Source: DATLYH01 sp035575035
GTDB lineage: Bacteria; Planctomycetota; Planctomycetia; Gemmatales; Gemmataceae
NCBI GenBank assembly: GCA_035575035.1
Contig: DATLYH010000354.1
Span: forward strand, 1-15,277
Direction of reading: 5' to 3'
DNA length: 15,277 nt
The notes beneath the pieces were generated by a model. That model saw only the letters and a program-made list of their open reading frames with translations, was not told where the DNA came from and did no database searches. This document shows, one piece after another, positions 1 to 6,506 of this stretch. A program made the position numbers and the translations under genes. Each line of letters starts with the position of its first letter. Within the stretch, counting starts at the first letter, position 1.

Positions 1-1
1 G

Positions 2-1855
2 ACGCCCGTCAGCCCGACCCGCCTGGAAGAGGCCAAGCAGAAGGCCCAGGAATTGCTCGATGACCTGCCCGACGGCAGCCGCGTCGCCGTCCTTGACAGC
101 GCCGAGCCGGGCGGCGAATGGCTCCTGACCGTCTCTCAGGCCCGCGATCGCATCGCCGCTCTGAAGCCGCGCCCCAACAGCGGCCCGGTCACCCGTGCGC
201 TCAGTCAGGCCTACCGCCTGTTCAACGAGCTGGAGCAGGAGCAGGACCCCGGCACCGACCCATTGCCGCGTTTCCTTTACATCTTCTCTGACCGGACGCC
301 GGCCTGCTGGGATGCCGCCGATGTCAAGAATCTCCGGCCGCCCGAGCAGGTCAACGCCGCCTTTGTGGATGTCGGCATCGCCGAGCCGCAGGACCTGGCC
401 GTCCTGGACCCGGAAATCACCGCGCCGGTCGTCGGGCCCGGCGAGACGCTGGAACTGCGCGTCACCGTGCAGGCCGTCGGCACCGCCTGCGACACCGTGC
501 TCACCTGTCAGATCGATGACGAGGGCGACACCGACCAGAGGCCGATCCGGCTGGCGGCGGGCCAGAGCGAGGTGGTCCTCCTCCGGCGCCCGGTCGGCAA
601 GCTGAGTCCGGGGCCGCACCATGTCCGCATCAAACTGGCCAGCAGCGACCCGTTGCCGTTCAACAACGAGTGCCACGCCGCCTTCGAGATCCGCGCCGGT
701 CGGTCGGTACTGGTGCTGACCGACCAGGTGCGTCAAGCCGACATTTGGAAGGCGGCCCTGGAGGCGCGCGGCTTCCGCTGCGTGGTCAAGCCGATCGACG
801 AGGCCCATCAACTCGGCCCCGGTGAATGGTTGGCCGAGTACGCGGCCGTCTGCTTGCTGAGCGCGGCCGAGCCGAACGCCGGGTTGAGCCGCGAGATCTG
901 GGGCAAGCTGCGCGAGTACGTCCAGAGGGGGGGCGGCCTGGCGGTCATCCCCGGCGGCGACGAATTGCGGCGCGACGCTTACAACGATGAGGCCGCCGCC
1001 CGTCTCTTGCCGGCCGAGTTCGTCGGCATCGTGGAGGCGAAGGACAGGCCGGTCCCCTGGAACGAAGGCGAGTCGAAACACCCGCTGATGGCACCGTTCC
1101 GCGAGTGGCGCCGGCAGGCAGACGTTGATTTCCACCGCGAGGCCTATCAGCCGCGGGCCAGCCGGTACTGGGAAGTCAAGCCTTACCCGGGCGAGGGGGA
1201 GGTGGTGGTCCGCTACGCCGATGAACCGGGCCGGCCGGCATTGGTAGAGCGCAAGGTCGGCCAGGGACGGGTGCTCCTCTTCACCGTCCTCCTCGACCGC
1301 CGGCACGCCGACTGGCACAATTACTGGAACGAGTCGTCGTTCGGCCTGGTGCTGGCGGACAAGGCGGTCAGTTACCTGGCCGGCGACGCCGCGAAGGCCA
1401 ACTTCACTTACCGGAGCGGCCAGCCGGTGACGGTGGTGCTGCCGCCGGCGCCGTTCTTCCCGACCTATACCCTGGTCGGGCCGGGCCTCTCCGGGGCAGA
1501 GACCAGCGTCCGCCGGCCCGAGGGACAGAACACGGTCTCGATCACCCAGGCCGTGATGCCCGGCGCATTCACCCTGTACGACAGCAAGGGGACGCGGGTA
1601 GCCTGCTTCGCCGTCAACGTCCGCCCGGAGGAGAGCCAGCTCGCCCCGCAGGTGCCGCCGGACCAGATCGAGTCGCTGCTAGGAGCCGGCTCGGTCCTCC
1701 CCGTTGGCCGGGGCGGCAGTCTGCGCGAGGCGCTGCAAGGCCGCTGGCTGCAACCATGGGAGCTGTTCCCCTGGTTGATGATTCTGCTGCTGCTGGCGCT
1801 GGCGGTTGAGAACTTGCTGGCCAATAAGTTCTACCGCAAGCCGGCGCAACCGTAA
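2..1855 (+). CDS. BatA-like VWA membrane protein, 5' end missing
   Basis: The reading frame is open to the window edge, so this is the 3' part of a longer gene; the TTG at 53 is only an internal codon. About the first 110 residues look like the second half of a von Willebrand A domain (SRVAVLDS, then FLYIFSDRTPA). The MIDAS DxSxS motif and the N-terminal membrane helices of BatA proteins would lie upstream of the window. Next comes an Ig/CARDB-like beta segment (PVVGPGETLELRVTV), then a class I glutamine-amidotransferase-like fold without a visible catalytic triad (RSVLVLTD, GGGLAVIPGG, VGQGRVLLFTVLLD). One hydrophobic helix closes the protein (LFPWLMILLLLALAVENLL) with a basic KFYRK end. This layout fits planctomycete BatA-like proteins, which are often linked to MoxR/DUF58 operons. 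The exact substrate or partner is unknown. A good family match is likely; the function is inferred. Confidence 0.8.
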   Translation, partial: TPVSPTRLEEAKQKAQELLDDLPDGSRVAVLDSAEPGGEWLLTVSQARDRIAALKPRPNSGPVTRALSQAYRLFNELEQEQDPGTDPLPRFLYIFSDRTPACWDAADVKNLRPPEQVNAAFVDVGIAEPQDLAVLDPEITAPVVGPGETLELRVTVQAVGTACDTVLTCQIDDEGDTDQRPIRLAAGQSEVVLLRRPVGKLSPGPHHVRIKLASSDPLPFNNECHAAFEIRAGRSVLVLTDQVRQADIWKAALEARGFRCVVKPIDEAHQLGPGEWLAEYAAVCLLSAAEPNAGLSREIWGKLREYVQRGGGLAVIPGGDELRRDAYNDEAAARLLPAEFVGIVEAKDRPVPWNEGESKHPLMAPFREWRRQADVDFHREAYQPRASRYWEVKPYPGEGEVVVRYADEPGRPALVERKVGQGRVLLFTVLLDRRHADWHNYWNESSFGLVLADKAVSYLAGDAAKANFTYRSGQPVTVVLPPAPFFPTYTLVGPGLSGAETSVRRPEGQNTVSITQAVMPGAFTLYDSKGTRVACFAVNVRPEESQLAPQVPPDQIESLLGAGSVLPVGRGGSLREALQGRWLQPWELFPWLMILLLLALAVENLLANKFYRKPAQP

Positions 1856-1859
1856 GCGA

Positions 1860-1936
1860 CAAGGAACAAGTAACATAATGAGGGCACACGAGAGGAAGGG
1901 CTGTGAGACGACTTGTTCCTTGGAACTTGTTCCTTG
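1860..1936. repeat. Three-copy 12-bp repeat between convergent genes
   Basis: CAAGGAACAAGT at 1860-1871 has its exact reverse complement ACTTGTTCCTTG at 1911-1922, and a second copy of that complement at 1925-1936, only two bases further on. The copies fill most of the 105-bp gap between the BatA-like gene and selB. The 39-base loop and the lack of a T-run make a classical intrinsic terminator unlikely. It may still act as a transcript-end structure for both converging genes, or be a dispersed intergenic repeat. Confidence 0.75.
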
Positions 1937-1960
1937 CGGAAGGGGCTGCAAGGCGATTTA

Positions 1961-3931
1961 TCACTTGTAACTCAATCCGGTCGGCAGCACGCGCAAGTCC
2001 CCCTCGCGCCGGGTGACGCCGACGCGGTCCAGGTACTCGCACAGCGGCACCGCGTACTTCCGGGTCGTGCCCAGCAGGTCGCGAATCTCGGCCACCGTCA
2101 GCCCCGGCCCGCCCTCGGCGAGCTTCGCTGTGATTCGCCGTCGCATCTCCGCCTCGGCGTCGCTGTGCAGGTAAAGGTCGTCAGCGATGGGAACCAGGTA
2201 ACCCTCGGCGACGCACAGGTCGAATAGGTCCTTCAGACTGGCGGCATTACCGCCCGCCTGGCCGACGAAGCTGGCCGGCTCGGGCGGCTGAAACTGGGCC
2301 TCCTGGTAGGCGGCCACGATCTTCTCTTTCAATTTGCGCTGGCTGCTGCTGAGTTTCGGCTTGAAATCGGCTCGGGCGATCCGGCGCAGGTCGCCGACCA
2401 CCTGCTTGCGCTGAATTAACCGGTCCACCACGGCATGCACCAGGGCATCGTCACCGACGTAATCGAGCTGCGACTGCACCTTTTGCCGGTCGTGGGCCGA
2501 CATCAGCGGGAACTGCTCATGCAGCCGGGCCAGCACTTGCAGGATGCGCTCCTCCAGCTCCCGGACCATATCGCTATGCAACAGCAGCCGACGGGCCGGA
2601 CTGACCACCACCTCAACCAGATCTCCCCGCTCGCGGAGACGGGCGATCAGTTCCGGGGCCTGGTCCGGAGGAATATTGGCCCCCCGCACCAGGTCGGCCG
2701 CGGTGAAGCCGGCGAAGCCGCCGAACCACGCCACCGTCAGGGCCCGCTGCTCGGCATCGCCGGTCCACAGGCGCTCGATCCGCTCCAGCATTTCCAGGTG
2801 GCGGCGGCGGATCTTGCGAGCCACCGGCTGGAGCACCTGGCCGCCCCCCAGCGTTTGCGTCGCCGACGACTCACGGATGACGAACGGCTGTCCCCAGGTT
2901 GCCGTGGCCGGCTCCTCCAGGAACAGCTGGGCCAGGCCCCAGGCCCCCGGCTCGACCGCGTCACAGTCAAGCAGTGAGACGGTGCCCATGATCTCGGCGG
3001 TGCCCAGGTGGAAGCGCACCGGCAAGCGATGTTTGATCGGCCGGCGGGCGTCGGCCAGACAGTGCAGCCGAACCGTCAGCACACGCGACGGCACCAGGTA
3101 GCCGGGGGTTGCAATCTCCTGGCCGCGAACAACCTCCTCATGATGGACGCCGGCCAGGTTGACCGCCGCCCGCATGCCGCGGTGTACCTCCTCGACCGGC
3201 CGGTCGTGGTTCTGCAAGGAGCGCACCCGCACCCGTTCGCCGCGCGGCAGCCACTCCACCTCATCGCCGACCTTGATGCTCCCGGAGGTGACCGACCCGG
3301 TGACCACCGTCCCATGTCCCTGCACAATGAACGAACGGTCGATGGCCATGCGGAACCACCCCCCCTCACCCCTCCCCCTCTCCCCCCCCGAGAGGGGAGG
3401 GGTGAGGGGCCGCTCCTCCACCCGCTTGCAGATCTCGGCGATGCGTGCTTTCAGCTCGGCGATCCCCTCGCCGGTCTGGGCCGAGGTCCGGACGATGGGG
3501 GCGTTCTCCAGGAAGGTCCCCTGCACCAGCTCGCGGACTTCCAGCTCGACTACCTCACGGGTAGTCTCATCGACCAGGTCGCACTTGGTCAGGGCGATCA
3601 GGCCGTGCCGCAGCCCAAGCAGGCGGAGGATCTCCAGGTGCTCGCGTGTCTGCGGCATGACGGAGTCGTCGGCCGCCACCACCAGGATGGCCAGGTCGAT
3701 GCCGGTGGCACCGGCGAGCATGTTCTTGATAAAGCGCTCGTGGCCAGGGACGTCCACGATGCCCAAGCGGTATTCGCCCAGGTCGAGGACAGCGAAGCCG
3801 ATGTCGATGGTGATGCCGCGGGCCTTCTCTTCGGGAAGGCGGTCGCAGTCGATGCCGGTGAGGGCCTTAACGAGCGAGGTCTTGCCGTGGTCGATGTGGC
3901 CGGCAGTGCCGAGAATCAAATCGCGGGGCAT
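1961..3931 (-). CDS. selB: Selenocysteine-specific elongation factor SelB
   Basis: SelB is the GTPase that brings selenocysteyl-tRNA to UGA codons marked by a SECIS hairpin. The 656-residue protein shows all G motifs: GHIDHGKT (11-18), RGITIDIGFA, DVPGHERF (60-67), TKCD (115-118) and SAQTGEG. EF-Tu-like beta-barrel domains follow, then about 250 residues of winged helices ending in the RNA-binding type motif TTRKYAVPLCEYLDRVGVTRREG. I start at ATG 3931, not at the upstream start at 3994, because MPRDLILGTAGHIDHGKT is the normal SelB N terminus and AAAGGGGAG sits five bases upstream. The extra upstream residues would come from a repeat-rich leader. Oddity: residues 175-191 (PLTPPLSGGERGRGEGG) are coded by a palindrome inserted between domains 1 and 2. 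No selA, selD, selC or selenoprotein gene is visible in the window. Confidence 0.95.
   Translation of the reverse strand: MPRDLILGTAGHIDHGKTSLVKALTGIDCDRLPEEKARGITIDIGFAVLDLGEYRLGIVDVPGHERFIKNMLAGATGIDLAILVVAADDSVMPQTREHLEILRLLGLRHGLIALTKCDLVDETTREVVELEVRELVQGTFLENAPIVRTSAQTGEGIAELKARIAEICKRVEERPLTPPLSGGERGRGEGGWFRMAIDRSFIVQGHGTVVTGSVTSGSIKVGDEVEWLPRGERVRVRSLQNHDRPVEEVHRGMRAAVNLAGVHHEEVVRGQEIATPGYLVPSRVLTVRLHCLADARRPIKHRLPVRFHLGTAEIMGTVSLLDCDAVEPGAWGLAQLFLEEPATATWGQPFVIRESSATQTLGGGQVLQPVARKIRRRHLEMLERIERLWTGDAEQRALTVAWFGGFAGFTAADLVRGANIPPDQAPELIARLRERGDLVEVVVSPARRLLLHSDMVRELEERILQVLARLHEQFPLMSAHDRQKVQSQLDYVGDDALVHAVVDRLIQRKQVVGDLRRIARADFKPKLSSSQRKLKEKIVAAYQEAQFQPPEPASFVGQAGGNAASLKDLFDLCVAEGYLVPIADDLYLHSDAEAEMRRRITAKLAEGGPGLTVAEIRDLLGTTRKYAVPLCEYLDRVGVTRREGDLRVLPTGLSYK
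3359..3409. repeat. Palindromic element inserted in frame in selB
   Basis: GAGAGGGGAGGGGTGAGGGG at 3390-3409 is the reverse complement of 3362-3382 except for one extra C; the loop is a run of eight C (on the plus strand). The element covers SelB codons 175-191 and keeps the frame. It lies in the linker between the GTPase domain (last motif about residue 156) and domain 2 (WFRMAIDRSF). The translated peptide PLTPPLSGGERGRGEGG is of a kind I remember from repeat-derived tracts in many unrelated proteins, comparable in principle to rickettsial palindromic elements. Confidence 0.85.
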
Positions 3932-3936
3932 GGGTG

Positions 3937-3945
3937 CTCCCCTTT
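3937..3945 (-). promoter_or_regulatory. selB ribosome binding site
   Basis: On the minus strand AAAGGGGAG is followed by five bases (CACCC) and the ATG at 3931. This decides the selB start against the longer reading frame that begins at 3994. Confidence 0.75.
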
Positions 3946-3971
3946 GCAGGTACGCGGACAATTTTATTGTC

Positions 3972-4053
3972 GAGACACGGAGACCGGGAGACAAGGAGAC
4001 CGGGAGACAAGGAGACGAGGGAACACGGAATTAGGCTATTCTCCGTGTCTCCT
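3972..4053. repeat. GGAGAC tandem and inverted repeat island
   Basis: A 16-bp unit GGAGACCGGGAGACAA stands twice in a row (3979-3994, 3995-4010), followed by GGAGAC. The 11-mer GAGACACGGAG at 3972-3982 has its exact reverse complement at 4041-4051, so the tandem block sits inside an inverted pair. The right arm lies inside the last codons of the kinase gene and the left arm is just upstream of the selB ribosome binding site. It is not a CRISPR: units are too short and there are no spacers. Confidence 0.85.
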
Positions 4054-5109
4054 TGCGAGGTGGGTTCGGCAGCGGCGGAGGTCGTCAGCCAGGGCGCGGG
4101 CTGTGGGATAGCGGTCAGCCGGCTTCTTGTTCAGGCACTTCATGCAGATGTGCTCCAGCGCGGCGGGCACCCGCGGCTCCAGACGCCGCACCGACGGGGG
4201 CATTTCCGGGGCGACCACTTTCAGGACCGTACTCAGGAAGGAGCCCTCGTCGTAGGGGGCACGGCCGGTCAGCAACATGTACAGGATGGCGCCCAGCGAG
4301 TAAACGTCGCTGGCCGGCCCAACCTGGTCGAGGTCCTGGCCGGCCTGCTCGGGGGCCATGTACGACGGGCTCCCCATGATGGTGCCGTCCTGTGTCAGTG
4401 CCGAGTCCTCGTGGAGGAACTTCGCCAGCCCGAAGTCAATGATGACCGGGCGGCGGCAGCGCTCGAGCAGGATGTTGGCCGGCTTCAGGTCGCGGTGGAG
4501 CACGCCCTGGGTGTGAGCGTAATGGATAGCCTCGGCAAGGACGATCAGCAGCGTCACCGTCCAGGGAATAGGCGGCAGGCCCTTCCGGGTCAGGTCTTCC
4601 AGGGATGGCCCCTCAACGTAGTCGAAGACCAGGAACTGGCCGGCGGCGCAACGGCCAAGTTGGTGGACGGTGATGATGTTGGGGTGCTTCAAGGCAGCGA
4701 CCGCCCGGGCCTCGAGCAGGAAACGTGCCGCCCGCATCGAGTCGTGCAGGTGTTCGTGCGGCAGCAGCTTCAGGGCCACGGTGCGTCCCAGGCTTTTCTG
4801 CCAAGCCTTGTAAACGATGCCCATGCCGCCGCGCCCCAGCTCCGCCATGATCTCGAAATCGCCCAGGCATTTGCCAACCAGGGACCGCGGGCGGGGCGCC
4901 GCGGTCAGCGACGCCGCGTCGGGGACCAGCCGATGCCCGGCGGGGAGGGAGTGGACCGTCGCCTCCTCGGCGGGGAGGTCGGTATCGACGGGGGCTTCCT
5001 GATGGACCAAGACCTTGGCCGGACAGGCCCGGTCAGCCTGGCAAGGGGAGCGCAGCGAATGCGGGCCGGAGGAAGGAATCATCCCTGGCGCCTTTGCAAG
5101 AAACCACAC
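4036..5109 (-). CDS. Soluble PknB-type Ser/Thr protein kinase
   Basis: A Hanks-type kinase that phosphorylates Ser/Thr on unknown partners, probably in the cytoplasm, since no membrane helix is visible. The kinase domain starts near residue 83 (LGDFEIMAELGRGGMGIVYKA) and is complete: glycine loop 92-96, VALK Lys114, helix-C Glu133 (RFLLEARAV), HRDLKPANIL with Asp207, DFG 225-227, MAPEQ 251-255, DVYSLG. The protein ends only about 15 residues after the last kinase helix. The GTG at 5109 comes directly after an in-frame stop; the ATG at 5082 is an alternative, and neither has a clear ribosome binding site. The first 80 residues are low complexity without a known domain. The last six residues (ARRHGE) are coded by the repeat island at 3972-4053, so a longer C-terminal region may have been lost. 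selB lies 104 bp downstream on the same strand; cotranscription is possible but no functional link is known. Confidence 0.9.
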   Translation of the reverse strand: MWFLAKAPGMIPSSGPHSLRSPCQADRACPAKVLVHQEAPVDTDLPAEEATVHSLPAGHRLVPDAASLTAAPRPRSLVGKCLGDFEIMAELGRGGMGIVYKAWQKSLGRTVALKLLPHEHLHDSMRAARFLLEARAVAALKHPNIITVHQLGRCAAGQFLVFDYVEGPSLEDLTRKGLPPIPWTVTLLIVLAEAIHYAHTQGVLHRDLKPANILLERCRRPVIIDFGLAKFLHEDSALTQDGTIMGSPSYMAPEQAGQDLDQVGPASDVYSLGAILYMLLTGRAPYDEGSFLSTVLKVVAPEMPPSVRRLEPRVPAALEHICMKCLNKKPADRYPTARALADDLRRCRTHLARRHGE

Positions 5110-5207
5110 GGGTCAAGAAGGCGAGTGCGGCATTCCCGTCGCAAACCGATGGGGAGGGGGGAGGGGCCCTTCTCGGGTTCCGGTCATCGCCAAGCCGCGG
5201 GCCAGGG

Positions 5208-5244
5208 GATTCTTTTCTTGACTCTGGGAAGGGTGAAAAGAATC
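5208..5244. repeat. Inverted repeat upstream of the kinase gene
   Basis: GATTCTTTTC at 5208-5217 and GAAAAGAATC at 5235-5244 are perfect complements with a 17-base loop; GGG before and CCCC a little after could lengthen the stem with a bulge. It lies about 100 bases upstream of the kinase start. It could be an operator, a transcript hairpin or a fossil terminator. Confidence 0.45.
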
Positions 5245-5520
5245 GGTCCCCAGCTGCTTGGGAGAGAAGCCCAGCTTCGCCGACAGGTCGGGCTTCGGGA
5301 GCATCCGCCTTCTCTTGTTCCGCGGGTTGTTAGGGGCAAAAGCCGTGCCGGCGTCGCCTCGGCCGCGTCTTGGTCGGACCGCTTGGATTAAACAGTGACC
5401 ATTCCAGGATTTACGACCATTTCTGTGCGGGTAGAGCGCCCACGGGATAATTCGGCGTGTTCCGATCGGTTAACGCCGCGAGTAACCCGAGTGAAGGGAA
5501 GTTTACAGCCTCCTCTGCAA

Positions 5521-5553
5521 TCAAAACGATGACAATCGTATCCAAACGATGAC
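5521..5553. promoter_or_regulatory. Paired 13-bp sites, possible activator binding region
   Basis: TCAAAACGATGAC (5521-5533) and TCCAAACGATGAC (5541-5553) match at 12 of 13 positions and are spaced exactly 20 bp, two turns of the helix. An ATCGT half-site between them (5535-5539) makes dyads with both ACGAT cores (5526-5530 and 5546-5550). The pair lies about 150-185 bp before the predicted transcription start at 5704, the usual distance for enhancer-binding activators of sigma-54 promoters. The binding protein is unknown. Confidence 0.5.
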
Positions 5554-5677
5554 GGAAACCGGATGCTTCCCCACCTACGCCGACCCGGGGGCGGGGCGTC
5601 GGCAAAAGCGACAACATATCTCAAGTACATATTTCGAAGACACTTATATTGATGGTACTGCGAGCGCCCCCCGGAAG

Positions 5678-5692
5678 TGGCACCGCCCTTGC
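5678..5692 (+). promoter_or_regulatory. Sigma-54 (-24/-12) promoter of the Cys-rich gene
   Basis: TGGCACCGCCCTTGC matches the sigma-54 consensus TGGCAC-N5-TTGC with the GG and GC doublets at the required distance. It predicts a start at about G5704, 68 bases before the ATG at 5772. A leader hairpin begins exactly at this base. A sigma-54 promoter needs an ATP-driven activator, for which the sites at 5521-5553 are candidates. Confidence 0.75.
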
Positions 5693-5703
5693 GTTAAGGA
5701 GGT

Positions 5704-5748
5704 GCGTTCGAGAGACAGGTGGACTCATTCGAGTCAACAGTCGAACGC
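5704..5748 (+). promoter_or_regulatory. 5' leader stem-loop starting at predicted +1
   Basis: GCGTTCGA (5704-5711) pairs perfectly with TCGAACGC (5741-5748). Inside it GACTC (5722-5726) pairs with GAGTC (5731-5735) around the loop ATTC. The ribosome binding site AAGGAG (5760-5765) stays free behind it. A stem at the very 5' end usually protects an mRNA from decay, so a long-lived transcript is likely. Confidence 0.6.
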
Positions 5749-5771
5749 TGTATCGCAGCAAGGAGTCATTC

Positions 5772-6233
5772 ATGAAGCGGTTGATCACAAGTCTGGCGGC
5801 GGTGGTCCTGGGACTGGCAGTGGCTGGCGGGGCGCAGGCAGCGGGGAAGGGGGGCGGGGGTCCGCAAGGCGGCTTCCGCAGCAGTGGCGTTCAATCGGGG
5901 GGCTTCCGCAACCCCGCCCCAGTTCCCGTGACGATGCCCTTCAAAAAGGGGACGAATGTCCTCCCGCCCACGCAGCAGGTGCCGCACGTCAACAAGAAGG
6001 TCGGGGGGCCGGTCGGTGGGCATGACTACCTGGTGAAGCACGCCAAGAAGTGCCATTTCGGCTGGTGTTACCCCGGCAGCTATCACTGCCACTGGGGGCA
6101 CTGCTGCTGGAGCCCGGTTTACGGCTGCACGATCTACTGGTGCCCCTACACCTGCGGCTACTTCTACTGGTGCGCCCCGCATGGTTGCTATTACCCTGTC
6201 ACCTACTGCCCAACGGGAACCTACGCCTACTAA
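5772..6233 (+). CDS. Small secreted Cys/Tyr/Trp-rich protein
   Basis: The 153-residue product begins with a clear Sec signal peptide (MKRLITSLAAVVLGLAVAGG, cleavage near AQA-AG at 21-24). A Gly-rich stretch with two GGFR motifs (33-36, 43-46) and a Pro-rich linker follow. The last 60 residues hold 11 Cys (94, 99, 106, 111, 112, 119, 124, 128, 134, 139, 146) among many Tyr, Trp and His. The odd Cys count and aromatic spacing (YWC, YTC, YWC, TYC) suggest disulfide or metal binding in the cell envelope; this is inference. The start at ATG 5772 is supported by AAGGAG six bases upstream and the signal peptide; the longer frame from 5649 would begin upstream of the promoter. The gene has its own sigma-54 promoter and strong hairpins at both mRNA ends. 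I do not recognise a named family; similar Cys/Tyr-rich hypotheticals occur in planctomycetes, from memory. Confidence 0.85.
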   Translation: MKRLITSLAAVVLGLAVAGGAQAAGKGGGGPQGGFRSSGVQSGGFRNPAPVPVTMPFKKGTNVLPPTQQVPHVNKKVGGPVGGHDYLVKHAKKCHFGWCYPGSYHCHWGHCCWSPVYGCTIYWCPYTCGYFYWCAPHGCYYPVTYCPTGTYAY

Positions 6234-6244
6234 ACCGGCAGGAT

Positions 6245-6299
6245 CGGTGGCCGTTGCCGCTTGCGGCGTGGTGCTTGCACCGCAAGCGGCAACGGACCG
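6245..6299 (+). terminator. Long perfect stem-loop after the Cys-rich gene
   Basis: CCGTTGCCGCTTGCGG at 6251-6266 pairs over all 16 bases with 6280-6295. CGGT (6245-6248) and ACCG (6296-6299) extend it past a GG bulge. It starts 11 bases after the stop codon. There is no T-run behind it, so it may protect the 3' end or work with Rho instead of being a simple intrinsic terminator. Confidence 0.6.
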
Positions 6300-6382
6300 A
6301 AACCCAGACAAATCCGGAGCGATTTCCTTCGCGATAACCGCACCTTCACCTCGCGCTTCATACTCAATCCTCGCTTCCCCTG

Positions 6383-6411
6383 TTGAATTTCCCTTCCGGA
6401 ATTCCTGTAAC
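6383..6411 (+). promoter_or_regulatory. Possible sigma-70 type promoter of the histidine kinase
   Basis: TTGAAT (6383-6388), a 17-base spacer and TGTAAC (6406-6411) form a weak -35/-10 pair about 95 bases before the kinase start. The match is modest; GGAATTCC inside the spacer is a short palindrome. Confidence 0.25.
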
Positions 6412-6506
6412 ATCCCGAACCCCATAAGAAAGTCCCCCGAGAGTGAGCTAGGATATCCACTGGAGCCTCAACCTGGGCAATTCAAATCAACCTTGGGGGG
6501 ATCAGA

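Larger units (their letters stand above)
5110..5677. other. Gene-free region upstream of the Cys-rich gene
   Basis: No reading frame on either strand here has a ribosome binding site, a recognisable domain or convincing codon use. The left part must hold the kinase promoter (minus strand), which I could not identify. The region contains a 10-bp inverted repeat (5208-5217/5235-5244) and a paired direct repeat at 5521-5553. The last 80 bases before the sigma-54 site are more A+T-rich than their surroundings (5610-5660), which fits an upstream control region. Confidence 0.6.

Noticed and set aside
1860..1922. Intrinsic terminator between the convergent genes
   Set aside because: The arms pair perfectly but the loop is 39 bases and no T-run follows; recorded as a repeat.
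3979..4016. CRISPR-like array
   Set aside because: Units of 16 bp directly adjoin each other without spacers; it is a simple tandem repeat.
3008..4111. Plus-strand open frame opposite selB
   Set aside because: Shadow of selB running into the GGAGAC repeats; no domain.
3934..5391. Long plus-strand open frame (485 codons) opposite the kinase
   Set aside because: Antisense to a kinase with every catalytic motif; no ribosome binding site or domain; its beginning is translated tandem repeat. Such frames are normal at this G+C content.
5649..5771. Longer start for the Cys-rich gene
   Set aside because: It would place the start upstream of the sigma-54 promoter and remove the N-terminal signal peptide; ATG 5772 has a good ribosome binding site.
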